Origin: Herbaspirillum sp. SJZ106
GTDB lineage: Bacteria; Pseudomonadota; Gammaproteobacteria; Burkholderiales; Burkholderiaceae_D
Length of the DNA: 64,000 nt
Assembly: GCF_006715495.1 (NCBI RefSeq)
Contig: NZ_VFNI01000005.1
Coordinates: 310,001 to 374,000, forward strand
Direction: 5' to 3'
Every line of letters begins with the position of its first letter. Position 1 is the stretch's first letter. Shown one piece after another: positions 35,811 through 44,118 of the stretch. The notes under the pieces were generated by a model. It was not told the origin of the DNA, ran no database searches, and saw only the letters and a program-made list of their open reading frames with translations. The position numbers were made by a program, and so were the translations under genes.

Positions 35811-36887
35811 ATGCTGTACCGTGAAGCAGGACAATTCAAGACAAGCTACATCGCCGACAGCCAGATCTTCCCGATCCGGCAGGATCGGATCGTATTTGCG
35901 CTGTTCATGGCGGTGGCCTTCGTCGCCGTGCCTTTTCTGGGCAGCGAGTACTGGTTTTCGGCGATCCTGATCCCGTTCCTGGTGTTCGCGCTGGCCGCGC
36001 TCGGGTTGAACGTCCTGACCGGCTATGCCGGCCAGTTGTCGCTCGGCTCGGCCGCCTTCATGGCGGTGGGCGCCTATGCCGCCTACAACTTCCAGTTGCG
36101 GGTGGAAGGCATTCCCATCCTGCTGACCTTCATCCTGGCCGGCGGCTGCGCGGCCTTGGTGGGCGTGCTGTTCGGCCTGCCTTCGCTGCGCATCAAGGGC
36201 TTTTACCTGGCGGTGGCGACGCTGGCGGCGCAGTTCTTCGTGGTGTGGGCGCTGACCAAGTTCGCCTGGTTCTCCAACAACAGCTCCTCGGGCGTGATCA
36301 GCGCGCCCAAGATCGACCTGTTCGGCATCGACATCAATACGCCGGTCAAGAAATACCTGTTCGTGCTGGCCATCGTGTGCGTCATGGCGCTGGTGGCCAA
36401 GAACCTGGTGCGCTCTTCCACCGGCCGCGCCTGGATGGCGGTGCGCGACATGGACGTGGCGGCCGAGGTGATCGGCATCCCGCTCATGCGCACCAAGCTG
36501 ACCGCCTTCGCCGTCAGTTCCTTTTACTGCGGCGTGGCCGGCGCGCTCTATGCGTTCTGCTACCTGGGCTCGGTGGAGCCGGACGGCTTTTCGCTGGACC
36601 TGTCGTTCCGCATCCTGTTCATGATCATCATCGGCGGCGTCGGCAGCATTCTCGGTTCTTTCCTGGGGTCGGCCTTCATCCTGCTGCTGCCGATCTTCCT
36701 CGACAACGCCTTGCCGCCGCTGGCCGCCTTGCTGCACCTGCCGTTCACCAACGCCACCGTGTCGCATATCCAGCTGATGGTGTTCGGCGCGCTGATCATC
36801 TTCTTCCTGATCGTCGAGCCGCACGGGCTGGCGCGGTTGTGGCAGATCGCCAAGGAGAAATTGCGACTGTGGCCGTTCCCGCATTGA
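35811..36887 (+). CDS. Branched-chain amino acid-type ABC transporter permease (LivM-like)
   Basis: Second inner-membrane permease, 358 residues, with about nine hydrophobic segments. Typical LivM features are ALAALGLNVLTGYAGQLSLGSAAFMAVGAYAAY, the GLPSLRIKGFYLAVATLAAQF segment, RAWMAVRDMDVAAEVIGIPLMRTKLTAFAVSSFYCGVAGALYA (ATPase-contact loop) and IIGGVGSILGSFLG. ATG 35811 has the ribosome-binding site AGGAGAAAAAC. It is separated from the first permease gene by repeat copy B and is followed by the binding-protein gene. Confidence 0.9.
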   Translation: MLYREAGQFKTSYIADSQIFPIRQDRIVFALFMAVAFVAVPFLGSEYWFSAILIPFLVFALAALGLNVLTGYAGQLSLGSAAFMAVGAYAAYNFQLRVEGIPILLTFILAGGCAALVGVLFGLPSLRIKGFYLAVATLAAQFFVVWALTKFAWFSNNSSSGVISAPKIDLFGIDINTPVKKYLFVLAIVCVMALVAKNLVRSSTGRAWMAVRDMDVAAEVIGIPLMRTKLTAFAVSSFYCGVAGALYAFCYLGSVEPDGFSLDLSFRILFMIIIGGVGSILGSFLGSAFILLLPIFLDNALPPLAALLHLPFTNATVSHIQLMVFGALIIFFLIVEPHGLARLWQIAKEKLRLWPFPH

Positions 36888-36975
36888 CGGGCGGCGCAAC
36901 AGGTTCATGAGTTGGAAGGGCCGGCTCACCGGCAACGCATAAGTCGGAAACGACAATACAAGAGGAGACGAGACC

Positions 36976-38298
36976 ATGAAGAGCGTGAAACACCTGATGT
37001 TGGCCGCGGCAACCGCCGCCAGCCTGCTGTCGACGGCGCTGCCGGCCGCGGCGCAGACAGGCGAGCAGTTCATCGCCATTCCCAGCTACCGCGTGGGGCC
37101 CTACGGCACCAACGGCCAGTCCTACTACGGCGGCTATGTCGATTACCTCAATTACGTGAACATGAAGGACGGCGGCATCAACGGCGTCAAGCTGTCCTGG
37201 GAAGAATGCGAGACCGAGTACAACAACGCCAAGGGCGTGGAGTGCTATGAGCGCATGAAGAACAAGAACCCGGTGACCAAGGGCACCGCGATCAATCCGA
37301 TGGCTACCGGCATTTCCTATGCCTTGATCGACAAGACCGCTGAAGACAAGGTGCCGCTCTTGATGATCGGCTACGGCCGCACCGATGCGGTGGACGGTTC
37401 GGTGTTCCCGTATGCCTTCCCGCTGGTGACCACTTACCAGATGCAGGTCTCGGCCATCGTCAAGTTCCTGGCCGGCAAGAACGGCGGTTCGCTGGCCGGC
37501 AAGAAGATCGTGTTCCTGTACCACGACTCGGCCTACGGCAAGGAGCCGATCGTGGCGCTGCAGGCCGAGTCCAGCATCGGCAAGTTCAAGCTGATCGAGA
37601 TTCCGGTGGCGCATCCCGGCAACGAGCAGGGCGCGCAATGGCTGCGCATCCGCCAGGAGAATCCGGACTACGTGATCTTCTGGGGCTGGGGCGTGATGAA
37701 CCAGACCGCGCTGAAGGCGGCGCAGAAGGTCGGCTACGCGCGCGACAAGATCATCGGTTCATGGTGGGCCGGTTCCGAGGAAGACACGATCCCCGCGGGT
37801 GATGCCGCCAAGGGCTACATGAGCGCGACCTGGAACGTGGCCGGCAAGAACGTGCCGGTGATCGCCGACATCGACAAGGTGCTCTACGGCGCCGGCCGCG
37901 GCAACATGCAGGACAAGAACAAGGTCGGCTCGATCCTCTACAACCGCGGCGTCTCGGCCGCCATCGCCACGGTGGAGGCGGTGCGCACCGCGCAGGACAA
38001 GTTTGGCAAAGGCAAGGTCATGAGCGGCGAGCAGGTGCGCTGGGGCCTGGAAAACATGAACATCACCAATGCCCGCCTGCAGCAACTGGGCGCCACCGGC
38101 CTGCTGCCGGAGATCAAGACCTCGTGCGACAACCATGAAGGTTCCGGCAAGGTCAAGATCCAGCAGTGGGACGGCAGCAAGTGGGTGCTGGTGTCGGACT
38201 GGATCGAAGGCAACAAGAACCTGATCCACCCGCTGTTCAAGGCTTCCGCCGCCAAATACGCAAAAGAAAAAGGCATTACTCCTGCCTGCATGAAGTAG
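36976..38298 (+). CDS. ABC transporter substrate-binding protein (LivK-like)
   Basis: Periplasmic binding protein of 440 residues with a signal peptide (LMLAAATAASLLSTALPAAAQT, cleavage after AAA or AQ). The mature part is a type I periplasmic binding fold, but longer and divergent from amino-acid LivJ/LivK: FIAIPSYRVGPYGTNGQSYYGGYVDYLNYVNMKDGGINGVKLSWEECETEYNNAKGVECYERMK. Proteins of this group accompany acyl-CoA synthetase genes and probably bind aromatic or other carboxylic acids; this is inference. AAGAGGAGACGAGACC precedes ATG 36976. An intrinsic-terminator-like hairpin follows, which could raise its transcript level over that of livF. Confidence 0.88.
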   Translation: MKSVKHLMLAAATAASLLSTALPAAAQTGEQFIAIPSYRVGPYGTNGQSYYGGYVDYLNYVNMKDGGINGVKLSWEECETEYNNAKGVECYERMKNKNPVTKGTAINPMATGISYALIDKTAEDKVPLLMIGYGRTDAVDGSVFPYAFPLVTTYQMQVSAIVKFLAGKNGGSLAGKKIVFLYHDSAYGKEPIVALQAESSIGKFKLIEIPVAHPGNEQGAQWLRIRQENPDYVIFWGWGVMNQTALKAAQKVGYARDKIIGSWWAGSEEDTIPAGDAAKGYMSATWNVAGKNVPVIADIDKVLYGAGRGNMQDKNKVGSILYNRGVSAAIATVEAVRTAQDKFGKGKVMSGEQVRWGLENMNITNARLQQLGATGLLPEIKTSCDNHEGSGKVKIQQWDGSKWVLVSDWIEGNKNLIHPLFKASAAKYAKEKGITPACMK

Positions 38299-38304
38299 GC
38301 GCTT

Positions 38305-38350
38305 GCGCCGGCGGCCTTGCACGTCTCCCATCCGTCGCCGGCGCTTTTTT
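38305..38350 (+). terminator. Terminator-like attenuator between binding-protein and second ATPase gene
   Basis: Stem GCGCCGGCG / CGCCGGCGC (9 bp, 22-base loop) followed directly by TTTTTT, 6 bases after the stop of the binding-protein gene and 18 bases before the next start. Within an apparent operon it should cause partial termination. Confidence 0.75.
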
Positions 38351-38367
38351 GAATTGCGGACGAACAT

Positions 38368-39171
38368 ATGAGTACTGCGCTCTCGATCAACAATATTGAA
38401 GTCATCTACGACCACGTGATCCTGGTCTTGAAAGGCGTCTCGCTGGACGTCCCGGACGGCAAGATCGTGGCGCTCTTGGGCGCCAACGGCGCCGGCAAGA
38501 GCACCACGCTCAAGGCCATCTCCAACCTGCTGCGCGCCGAGCGCGGCGACGTCACCAAGGGCAGCATCGAATTCCGCGGCGAGCGGGTCGACCGCATGAC
38601 GCCCAACGACCTGGTCAAGCGCGGCGTGATCCAGGTGATGGAAGGGCGGCACTGCTTCGGCCACCTGACGGTGGAAGAGAACCTGCTGACCGGCGCCTAC
38701 ACGCGCGGCATCAGCAACGGCGAAGTGAAGCAGGAGCTGGAAAAGATCTACGACTATTTCCCGCGCCTGAAGGTCAGGCGCAAGTCGCAGTCGGGCTACA
38801 CCTCGGGCGGCGAGCAGCAGATGACGGCGATCGGCCGCGCCATGATGGCCAAGCCGTCGATGATCCTGCTGGACGAACCGTCGATGGGCCTGGCGCCGCA
38901 GATCGTCGAAGAGATCTTCGAGATCGTCAAGGACCTCAACACCCGGGAGAAAGTCTCGTTCCTGCTGGCCGAGCAGAACACCATGGTGGCGCTGCGCTAC
39001 GCCGATTTCGGCTACATCCTGGAAAACGGCCGGGTGGTGATGGAAGGCGCGGCCGGGGAGCTGTCGGATAACGAAGACGTCAAGGAGTTCTATCTCGGCG
39101 TGTCCTCGGGCGGGCGCAAGAATTTCCGCGACATGAAGTTCTATCGCCGCCGCAAGCGCTGGCTCGCTTGA
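38368..39171 (+). CDS. Branched-chain amino acid-type ABC transporter ATP-binding protein (LivF-like)
   Basis: Second ATPase subunit, 267 residues. Walker A GANGAGKST, Q-loop QVMEGRHCFGHLTVEENLLTGAYT, signature TSGGEQQMTAIGRAMMAKPSMILLDEPSMGLAP (signature plus Walker B), and LLAEQNTMVALRYADFGYILENGRVVMEG with glutamine where the switch histidine sits in most ABC ATPases, as is usual in LivF. The C-terminal 30 residues (SSGGRKNFRDMKFYRRRKRW) are strongly basic. The PaaK-like gene starts 14 bases downstream, so the two are co-translated. Confidence 0.88.
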   Translation: MSTALSINNIEVIYDHVILVLKGVSLDVPDGKIVALLGANGAGKSTTLKAISNLLRAERGDVTKGSIEFRGERVDRMTPNDLVKRGVIQVMEGRHCFGHLTVEENLLTGAYTRGISNGEVKQELEKIYDYFPRLKVRRKSQSGYTSGGEQQMTAIGRAMMAKPSMILLDEPSMGLAPQIVEEIFEIVKDLNTREKVSFLLAEQNTMVALRYADFGYILENGRVVMEGAAGELSDNEDVKEFYLGVSSGGRKNFRDMKFYRRRKRWLA

Positions 39172-39185
39172 GATCGGGAGGCGAC

Positions 39186-40457
39186 ATGGCAGACAGCAGG
39201 CAAGTCCTCGCGGAACTGGATGCGCTGGAACGGCGCGATCCGCAGCAGCGTGAAGAACAATTGCTGCGGCGCCTGCCGCAGTTGCTGGCGCGCGCGCAGG
39301 CGGCGCCGGGTTGGGCGCGCATCCTGCACGATATCGACGCGCAGGCGGTGCGCACGCGAGCCGACCTGGCGCAATTGCCGGTCACGCGCAAGTCCGACCT
39401 GAAGGAGCTGCAGGCGCGCGAGGCGCCGTTCGGCGGCCTCAACAGCACCCCGGTGCGGCAATTGCGGCGGCTGTTCGTCTCGCCCGGGCCGATCTACGAT
39501 CCGGAAGGGCATTGCGCCGACTGGTGGCGTTTTTCCAGCCCGATGAAGGCGCTGGGGCTGGAAGCCGGCCATATCGTGCAGAACTGCTTTGCCTACCATT
39601 TCACGCCGGCCGCCTTCATGGTCGAAGGCGCCGCCGCCAAGCTGGGCTGCGCGGTGATCCCGGCGGGCATCGGCCAGACCGAGCTGCAGGTCAACGCGAT
39701 GGCGGCCCTGAAACCGGATGCCTATGTCGGCACGCCGTCGTTCCTCAAGATCATCATCGAGAAGGCGCGCGAGATGCAGGCCGACATCAGCAGCGTGCAA
39801 CGCGCGCTGGTCAGCGCCGAGGCCTTGCCGCCGTCGCTGCGGAGCTGGTTCCATGAACATGGCGTGCCGCATGTGCTGCAACTGTACGCCTCGGCCGATA
39901 TCGGCAACATCGCCTACGAAACCATGAGCGACGGCGCGGTCAACCCCGGCATGGTGCTCGATGAGGAACTGATCCTGGAGATCGTGCGCCCCGGCACCGG
40001 CGACCCGGTCGCCGCCGGCGAGGTGGGCGAGGTGGTGGTGACCTCGTTCAACCCGGATTACCCGCTGCTGCGTTTCGGCACCGGCGACTTGTCGGCGGTG
40101 ATCGCCGGCGCATCGCCGTGCGGGCGCACCAATACCCGCATCAAGGGCTGGATGGGACGCGCCGACCAGACCACCAAGGTGCGCGGCATGTTCGTGCATC
40201 CTTCCCAGGTGGCCGACGTGCTGCGCCGCCATGGCGATGTGCTCAAGGCGCGGCTGGTAGTGAGCGGCGAGATGGCCAACGACATCATGACCCTGCATTG
40301 CGAAGTCGGCGATCCGCAAGACCCCGCCGTCGACGCGGCGGCCGTGGCCGGCAGCCTGCGCGAGCTGACCAAGCTGCGCGGCGAGGTGATGTTCGTGGCG
40401 CCGGGTAGCCTGCCTAACGATGGCAAGGTGATCGAGGACGCGCGCAAATACGAATGA
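39186..40457 (+). CDS. PaaK-like (phenylacetate-CoA ligase family) protein with an altered phosphate loop
   Basis: Protein of 423 residues aligned over its length with phenylacetate-CoA ligases: N-terminal LPVTRKSDLKELQAREAPFGGL, middle FMVEGAAAKLGCAVIPAGIGQTELQVNAMAALKPDAYVGTPSFL, LYASADIGNIAYET (in place of YGSTE), and C-terminal FGTGDLSAVI...RIKGWMGRADQTTKVRGMFVHPSQV. However, the ATP phosphate loop expected as SSGTTGKP is replaced by VSPGPIYDPEG at residues 98-108, without the Ser/Thr-Gly-Thr-Thr-Gly-Lys pattern. Activity as a normal ligase is therefore doubtful. ATG 39186 follows GGGAGGCGAC. It closes the ABC transporter cluster. Confidence 0.82.
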   Translation: MADSRQVLAELDALERRDPQQREEQLLRRLPQLLARAQAAPGWARILHDIDAQAVRTRADLAQLPVTRKSDLKELQAREAPFGGLNSTPVRQLRRLFVSPGPIYDPEGHCADWWRFSSPMKALGLEAGHIVQNCFAYHFTPAAFMVEGAAAKLGCAVIPAGIGQTELQVNAMAALKPDAYVGTPSFLKIIIEKAREMQADISSVQRALVSAEALPPSLRSWFHEHGVPHVLQLYASADIGNIAYETMSDGAVNPGMVLDEELILEIVRPGTGDPVAAGEVGEVVVTSFNPDYPLLRFGTGDLSAVIAGASPCGRTNTRIKGWMGRADQTTKVRGMFVHPSQVADVLRRHGDVLKARLVVSGEMANDIMTLHCEVGDPQDPAVDAAAVAGSLRELTKLRGEVMFVAPGSLPNDGKVIEDARKYE

Positions 40458-40490
40458 GCGAAGCGCAACGAGATCGGCCGCCGTTATGTC

Positions 40491-40519
40491 TTGTACGGCG
40501 GCCGGTTCCCGCATAGAAT
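40491..40519 (+). promoter_or_regulatory. Candidate sigma-70 promoter of alaC
   Basis: TTGTAC (40491-40496), 17-base spacer, TAGAAT (40514-40519), giving a leader of about 58 bases. The -35 box overlaps a 9-bp stem-loop (GGCCGCCGT at 40476-40484 with ACGGCGGCC at 40495-40503) that follows the PaaK-like gene without a T-run. Confidence 0.5.
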
Positions 40520-40583
40520 CTTTCTCGGGGTATTCACCCCAACGTCGCTCGGACGGTTCCGGGCGCTAACGTGAAAGTCCAAC

Positions 40584-41864
40584 ATGACGCAATCCGCAGA
40601 TTCGCGCGAGCCTTCGCGCACGCCTGACGTTTCTTCTTCCGCTTCTCTTTCTTCACCTGTTCCCGACGCCAACGCCATCCCGGTCAGCTTTCCGCGCATC
40701 GACCGCCTGCCGCCCTACGTCTTCAACATCACCGCCGAACTGAAAATGGCGGCGCGCCGCCGCGGCGAGGACATCATCGACATGTCGATGGGCAATCCGG
40801 ACGGCCCCACGCCGCCGCATATCGTGCAAAAGCTGGTGGAGGTGGCGCAGCGGCCCGACACGCACGGCTATTCCTCGTCCAAGGGCATTCCGCGGCTGCG
40901 CCGCGCGATCGCGCACTGGTACAAGTCGCGCTATGCGGTGGACTTCGATCCGGACAGCGAGGCCATCGTCACCATCGGTTCCAAGGAAGGCCTGGCGCAC
41001 CTGATGCTGGCCACGCTGGACAAGGGCGATACCGTGCTGGTGCCCAACCCCAGTTACCCGATCCACATCTACGGCGCGGTCATCGCCGGCGCCAGCATTC
41101 GCTCGGTGCGCATGAGCCCGGGCGTGGATTTCTTCGACGAGCTGGAACGCGCGGTGCGCGAAAGCTATCCCAAGCCCAAGATGATGATCTTGGGTTTCCC
41201 TTCGAACCCGACCGCGCAATGCGTCGAGCTGGAATTCTTCGAGCGCGTGGTGAAGCTGGCGCGCGAGCACAACATCCTGGTGGTGCACGACCTGGCCTAC
41301 GCCGACATCACCTTCGACGGCTGGCAGGCGCCGTCCATCATGCAGGTTCCCGGCGCGCGCGACGTCGCGGTGGAATTCTTCACGCTGTCCAAGAGCTACA
41401 ACATGGCCGGCTGGCGGATCGGCTTCATGGTCGGCAACCAGAAACTGGTGGCGGCGCTGGCGCGCATCAAGAGCTATCACGACTACGGCAGCTTCACGCC
41501 GGTGCAGGTGGCGGCGATCGCCGCGCTGGAAGGCGACCAGTCCTGCGTGGAGGAGATCCGCGCCAATTACGAAAAGCGCCGCAACGTGCTGGTCAAGGGC
41601 CTGCACGAAGCCGGCTGGATGGTCGACGTGCCCAAGGCCTCGATGTACATCTGGGCGCGCATTCCCGAGCCTTACCGCGCTTTGGGTTCGCTCGAATTTG
41701 CCAAGATATTGCTGGAACAGGCCAAGGTCTGCGTGTCGCCGGGCATCGGTTTCGGCGAATACGGCGACGAGTATGTGCGCTTCGCCCTGATCGAGAACGA
41801 GTCGCGCATCCGCCAGGCGGTGCGCGGGATCAAGGCCATGTTCAAGGCAGCCAAGGGCAACTGA
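40584..41864 (+). CDS. alaC: Alanine aminotransferase AlaC (class I/II)
   Basis: PLP-dependent aminotransferase of 426 residues, fold type I. Visible: [81 protein letters not shown] (PLP-aspartate region), and the Schiff-base lysine in [15 protein letters not shown]. This pattern is that of AlaC/YfdZ, which makes alanine from pyruvate and glutamate. A 30-residue Ser/Pro-rich N-terminal extension precedes the fold. In many Betaproteobacteria alaC is followed by hom and thrC; here a terminator and unrelated genes follow. Confidence 0.88.
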   Translation: MTQSADSREPSRTPDVSSSASLSSPVPDANAIPVSFPRIDRLPPYVFNITAELKMAARRRGEDIIDMSMGNPDGPTPPHIVQKLVEVAQRPDTHGYSSSKGIPRLRRAIAHWYKSRYAVDFDPDSEAIVTIGSKEGLAHLMLATLDKGDTVLVPNPSYPIHIYGAVIAGASIRSVRMSPGVDFFDELERAVRESYPKPKMMILGFPSNPTAQCVELEFFERVVKLAREHNILVVHDLAYADITFDGWQAPSIMQVPGARDVAVEFFTLSKSYNMAGWRIGFMVGNQKLVAALARIKSYHDYGSFTPVQVAAIAALEGDQSCVEEIRANYEKRRNVLVKGLHEAGWMVDVPKASMYIWARIPEPYRALGSLEFAKILLEQAKVCVSPGIGFGEYGDEYVRFALIENESRIRQAVRGIKAMFKAAKGN

Positions 41865-41884
41865 CGCAGGTCTTTATGGCCTGG

Positions 41885-41920
41885 AACGGCGCGCAATGCA
41901 ATTTGCGCGCCGTTTTCATT
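41885..41920 (+). terminator. Rho-independent terminator after alaC
   Basis: Perfect 12-bp stem AACGGCGCGCAA / TTGCGCGCCGTT with loop TGCAAT, followed by TTCATTTT. The rest of the 291-base gap up to 42155 shows no gene. Confidence 0.9.
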
Positions 41921-42155
41921 TTCCGGTCAGATCCAGGCCGTTCCATGCGCGCCGATTGCGGTGCGCGCAGCACCCAATCGCGGGGGAGCGTGACGGATGG
42001 CGGTCATCGTTGGGCACGTTGTAAAAAGAGATACGGATTGTAATCCAGGCTGCAGTTCCCGGTGATCGATGCTATTGTCTGGCCATAATGCGCAGGGCAT
42101 GCGGCGCATTGCCTATGTATCGTTTTTACTTGTCGTCATCACAACATCGCTCATC

Positions 42156-42554
42156 ATGAGAAAAATAATCTTCGCCTCTCTGATCGCCATCGCAAGCGCG
42201 GCGTCCGTCTTGCCCGCCGTTGCGCAGGCCCAGGTTTCCGTCAGCATCAATATCGGCCCGCCGCCGCTGCGGGTCGAACCATTGCCGCCGCCGCGCCACG
42301 GCTACATCTGGGCGCCCGGCTATTGGGACTGGAACGGTCATGACCACGTCTGGCGCGAAGGCCGCTGGATGCGCGAGCGCTCCGGTTATTCCTACGCCCA
42401 GCCGGTCTGGCGCCAGGGCCCGAACGGGTGGGTGCTGGATCGGGGCGGCTGGCGCGGCAACCCGCATCGCCACGACGATGGCGAGCGCCGGCCCGGGCGC
42501 GGCAATGACCGCGACCATTGCCCGCCGGGACATGCCAAAAAGGGAGAGTGCTGA
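42156..42554 (+). CDS. Exported YXWXPGYW-repeat protein
   Basis: Small secreted protein of 132 residues. A signal peptide (MRKIIFASLIAIASAASVLPAVAQAQ) precedes VSVSINIGPPPLRVEPLPPPRHGYIWAPGYWDWNGHDHVWREGRWMRERSGY: tandem WxPGxW/WxxGxW units of the YXWXGXW-repeat family (two units, then QPVWRQGPNGWVLDRGGW). The C-terminal 40 residues are rich in His, Asp and Arg (GNPHRHDDGERRPGRGNDRDHC) and could bind metal. Function in this family is unknown; an envelope role is likely. ATG 42156 was chosen because the signal peptide starts there. A strong terminator follows. Confidence 0.8.
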   Translation: MRKIIFASLIAIASAASVLPAVAQAQVSVSINIGPPPLRVEPLPPPRHGYIWAPGYWDWNGHDHVWREGRWMRERSGYSYAQPVWRQGPNGWVLDRGGWRGNPHRHDDGERRPGRGNDRDHCPPGHAKKGEC

Positions 42555-42589
42555 TTACGCTCCGGTCGAGTAGGCCGGTAGCCAGAAAG

Positions 42590-42625
42590 AACGGCCGCGA
42601 CGTGCAGTACGTCGCGGCCGTTTTT
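42590..42625 (+). terminator. Rho-independent terminator, 14-bp stem
   Basis: Perfect stem AACGGCCGCGACGT / ACGTCGCGGCCGTT with loop GCAGT, followed by TTTC. It separates the convergent exported-protein gene and small membrane-protein gene and could serve the former. Confidence 0.9.
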
Positions 42626-42656
42626 CATTGTCCTGCGGTTTCCGGGCGCAGCCGGC

Positions 42657-42812
42657 TCAGACCCTGTCCATCAGCGCCGATACCGCAAACGAGACGACGC
42701 CGGCGGTGATGCACCATACCGCGAGGCGGTATTGGGGAATGAATTTGGTCACGAAGGGCAGCAGGAAATACAACGCGACGGCAATCAGGATGCTGGTGAT
42801 GAGTCTTTTCAT
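42657..42812 (-). CDS. Small two-helix membrane protein (51 residues)
   Basis: A short minus-strand frame, ATG 42812 to TGA 42657, encodes MKRLITSILIAVALYFLLPF, a loop VTKFIPQYR, and a second hydrophobic segment LAVWCITAGVVSFAVSALMDRV. Two membrane helices of natural length with positive charges at the ends and third-position G/C preference argue for a real gene. An in-frame ATG at 42818 would add two residues. There is no Shine-Dalgarno sequence. It lies 92 bases... downstream of nothing on its strand, between a strong terminator and the esterase gene; function unknown. Confidence 0.6.
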   Translation of the reverse strand: MKRLITSILIAVALYFLLPFVTKFIPQYRLAVWCITAGVVSFAVSALMDRV

Positions 42813-42904
42813 TGGCATGGCGATGTTGGTTGGACGCTGGCCGCTATGATAGTGCGATTTCGCCCGTCGGTGGCGCTGGTGTACGTCGGTCGGCCTTGCC
42901 GCGC

Positions 42905-43927
42905 CTAGCGGGTTGGCTGTGTGGGCGCGGCCGGCGCCATGGGCGTTGCCGTCCCTGGCGGCAGGTTGCGGTCGGCCGCGTCGTCGGCCGGGCGTTGGCC
43001 GCCGTGGCGATTGAAGAACTCGACAATCACGCGCGACGCATCCAGGTTCTGCGACGCCTTGCCGCCATTGGACATGGGCGCGGTGCCGCCCGGCCAGTTG
43101 TGGCCGCCGCCCTTGATCTCATAGAGCACCACCGCCTGCGGATCGCTCTTGCTGTGGTAGGTGTATTGGCGTACCGAGGTGCCGTCGCCGGCGGTGTCGG
43201 GGATGTCGTTTATGTCAGGCCTGGGATCGGCGCCGTTGGCCTTGACCCAGGCGTCGATGGTCTTGGCGACCGACAGGCGCGGCACCTGGGTCGCTTCCTT
43301 GGGGCCGACCCCGCCCAGGAACGGGATGAAGGGATCGTCGCTGCCATGGATGTGCAGCACCGGCACGCCGGCTTTGACCGTCTCGGGCGGCACATCCAGG
43401 ACCGCGCTGACCACCGCCACGCCCTTGAACAGCTCCGGCGCTTCGGCCGCCAGGCGGTAGGCCAGCATGCCGCCGTTGGACAGGCCCGCGACATACACCC
43501 GGCTGCGGTCGGCCAGGCCTTCGGACACCAGCTTGTCGATCAGTGCGCGGATGAACGCGACGTCATCGACCTTGTGCATTTGCGCGTAGCCGCAGCAACC
43601 GCCGGAATTCCAGGTGCGCGCATCGATGGTCAGGCCGGTGCCGTTGGGATAGGCCACCATGTAGCCGGCCGCTTCGGCGATTTCGGTCAGGCCGGTGTTG
43701 CGCGCCAGCAGGGAGCCGCTGGAGCCGCTGCCGTGCAGGGCGATGATCAGCGGTTGCGGCATGCCCCGGCCGCCGCGTTCGGAAAAATAGGCGCGCGCCA
43801 GGTTGCCCACGCGCATCGACTTGAGCGACAGGTCGACCGCTTGCGCCGCCGGGCTGATGAGGAAAAGGCACAGTCCGGACAGTAGCAACGCCCGGCAGAA
43901 GGCGAGAAGGGGGATTCGGATCGTCAT
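42905..43927 (-). CDS. Exported PHB-depolymerase-family esterase (LpqC-like)
   Basis: Secreted alpha/beta hydrolase of 340 residues. Signal peptide MTIRIPLLAFCRALLLSGLCLFLISPAAQA, then PLIIALHGSGSSGSLLARNTGLTEIAEAAGYMVAYPNG (oxyanion hole HGSGSSG), the nucleophile elbow GLSNGGM, a cysteine-rich WNSGGCCGYA, acidic HIHGSDDPFIPF and catalytic histidine in GGGHNWPGG. This pattern is that of the extracellular PHB depolymerase/feruloyl esterase-like family; the actual ester substrate is unknown. The C-terminus is a Pro/Ala/Thr tail (PPGTATPMAPAAPTQPTR). The ATG at 43927 is preferred over a TTG two codons upstream. Confidence 0.85.
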   Translation of the reverse strand: MTIRIPLLAFCRALLLSGLCLFLISPAAQAVDLSLKSMRVGNLARAYFSERGGRGMPQPLIIALHGSGSSGSLLARNTGLTEIAEAAGYMVAYPNGTGLTIDARTWNSGGCCGYAQMHKVDDVAFIRALIDKLVSEGLADRSRVYVAGLSNGGMLAYRLAAEAPELFKGVAVVSAVLDVPPETVKAGVPVLHIHGSDDPFIPFLGGVGPKEATQVPRLSVAKTIDAWVKANGADPRPDINDIPDTAGDGTSVRQYTYHSKSDPQAVVLYEIKGGGHNWPGGTAPMSNGGKASQNLDASRVIVEFFNRHGGQRPADDAADRNLPPGTATPMAPAAPTQPTR

Positions 43928-44118
43928 GGGCAAGCGTTCAGGGCATGGCTATCACAAGGCGTTGACGCTATGTTAATCCGTCGATCCGAATGCACAAAGG
44001 GGATTTACACCCGCGTTGAATGGGGGGCGCCGCCGCCGTTCCCTGCCACAGCTGCCGCTGCTGCCGCAGACGGGCAGCGGCGCATGCTATAGAGGAAACG
44101 GCGCTGGCGCGGAGGCCG

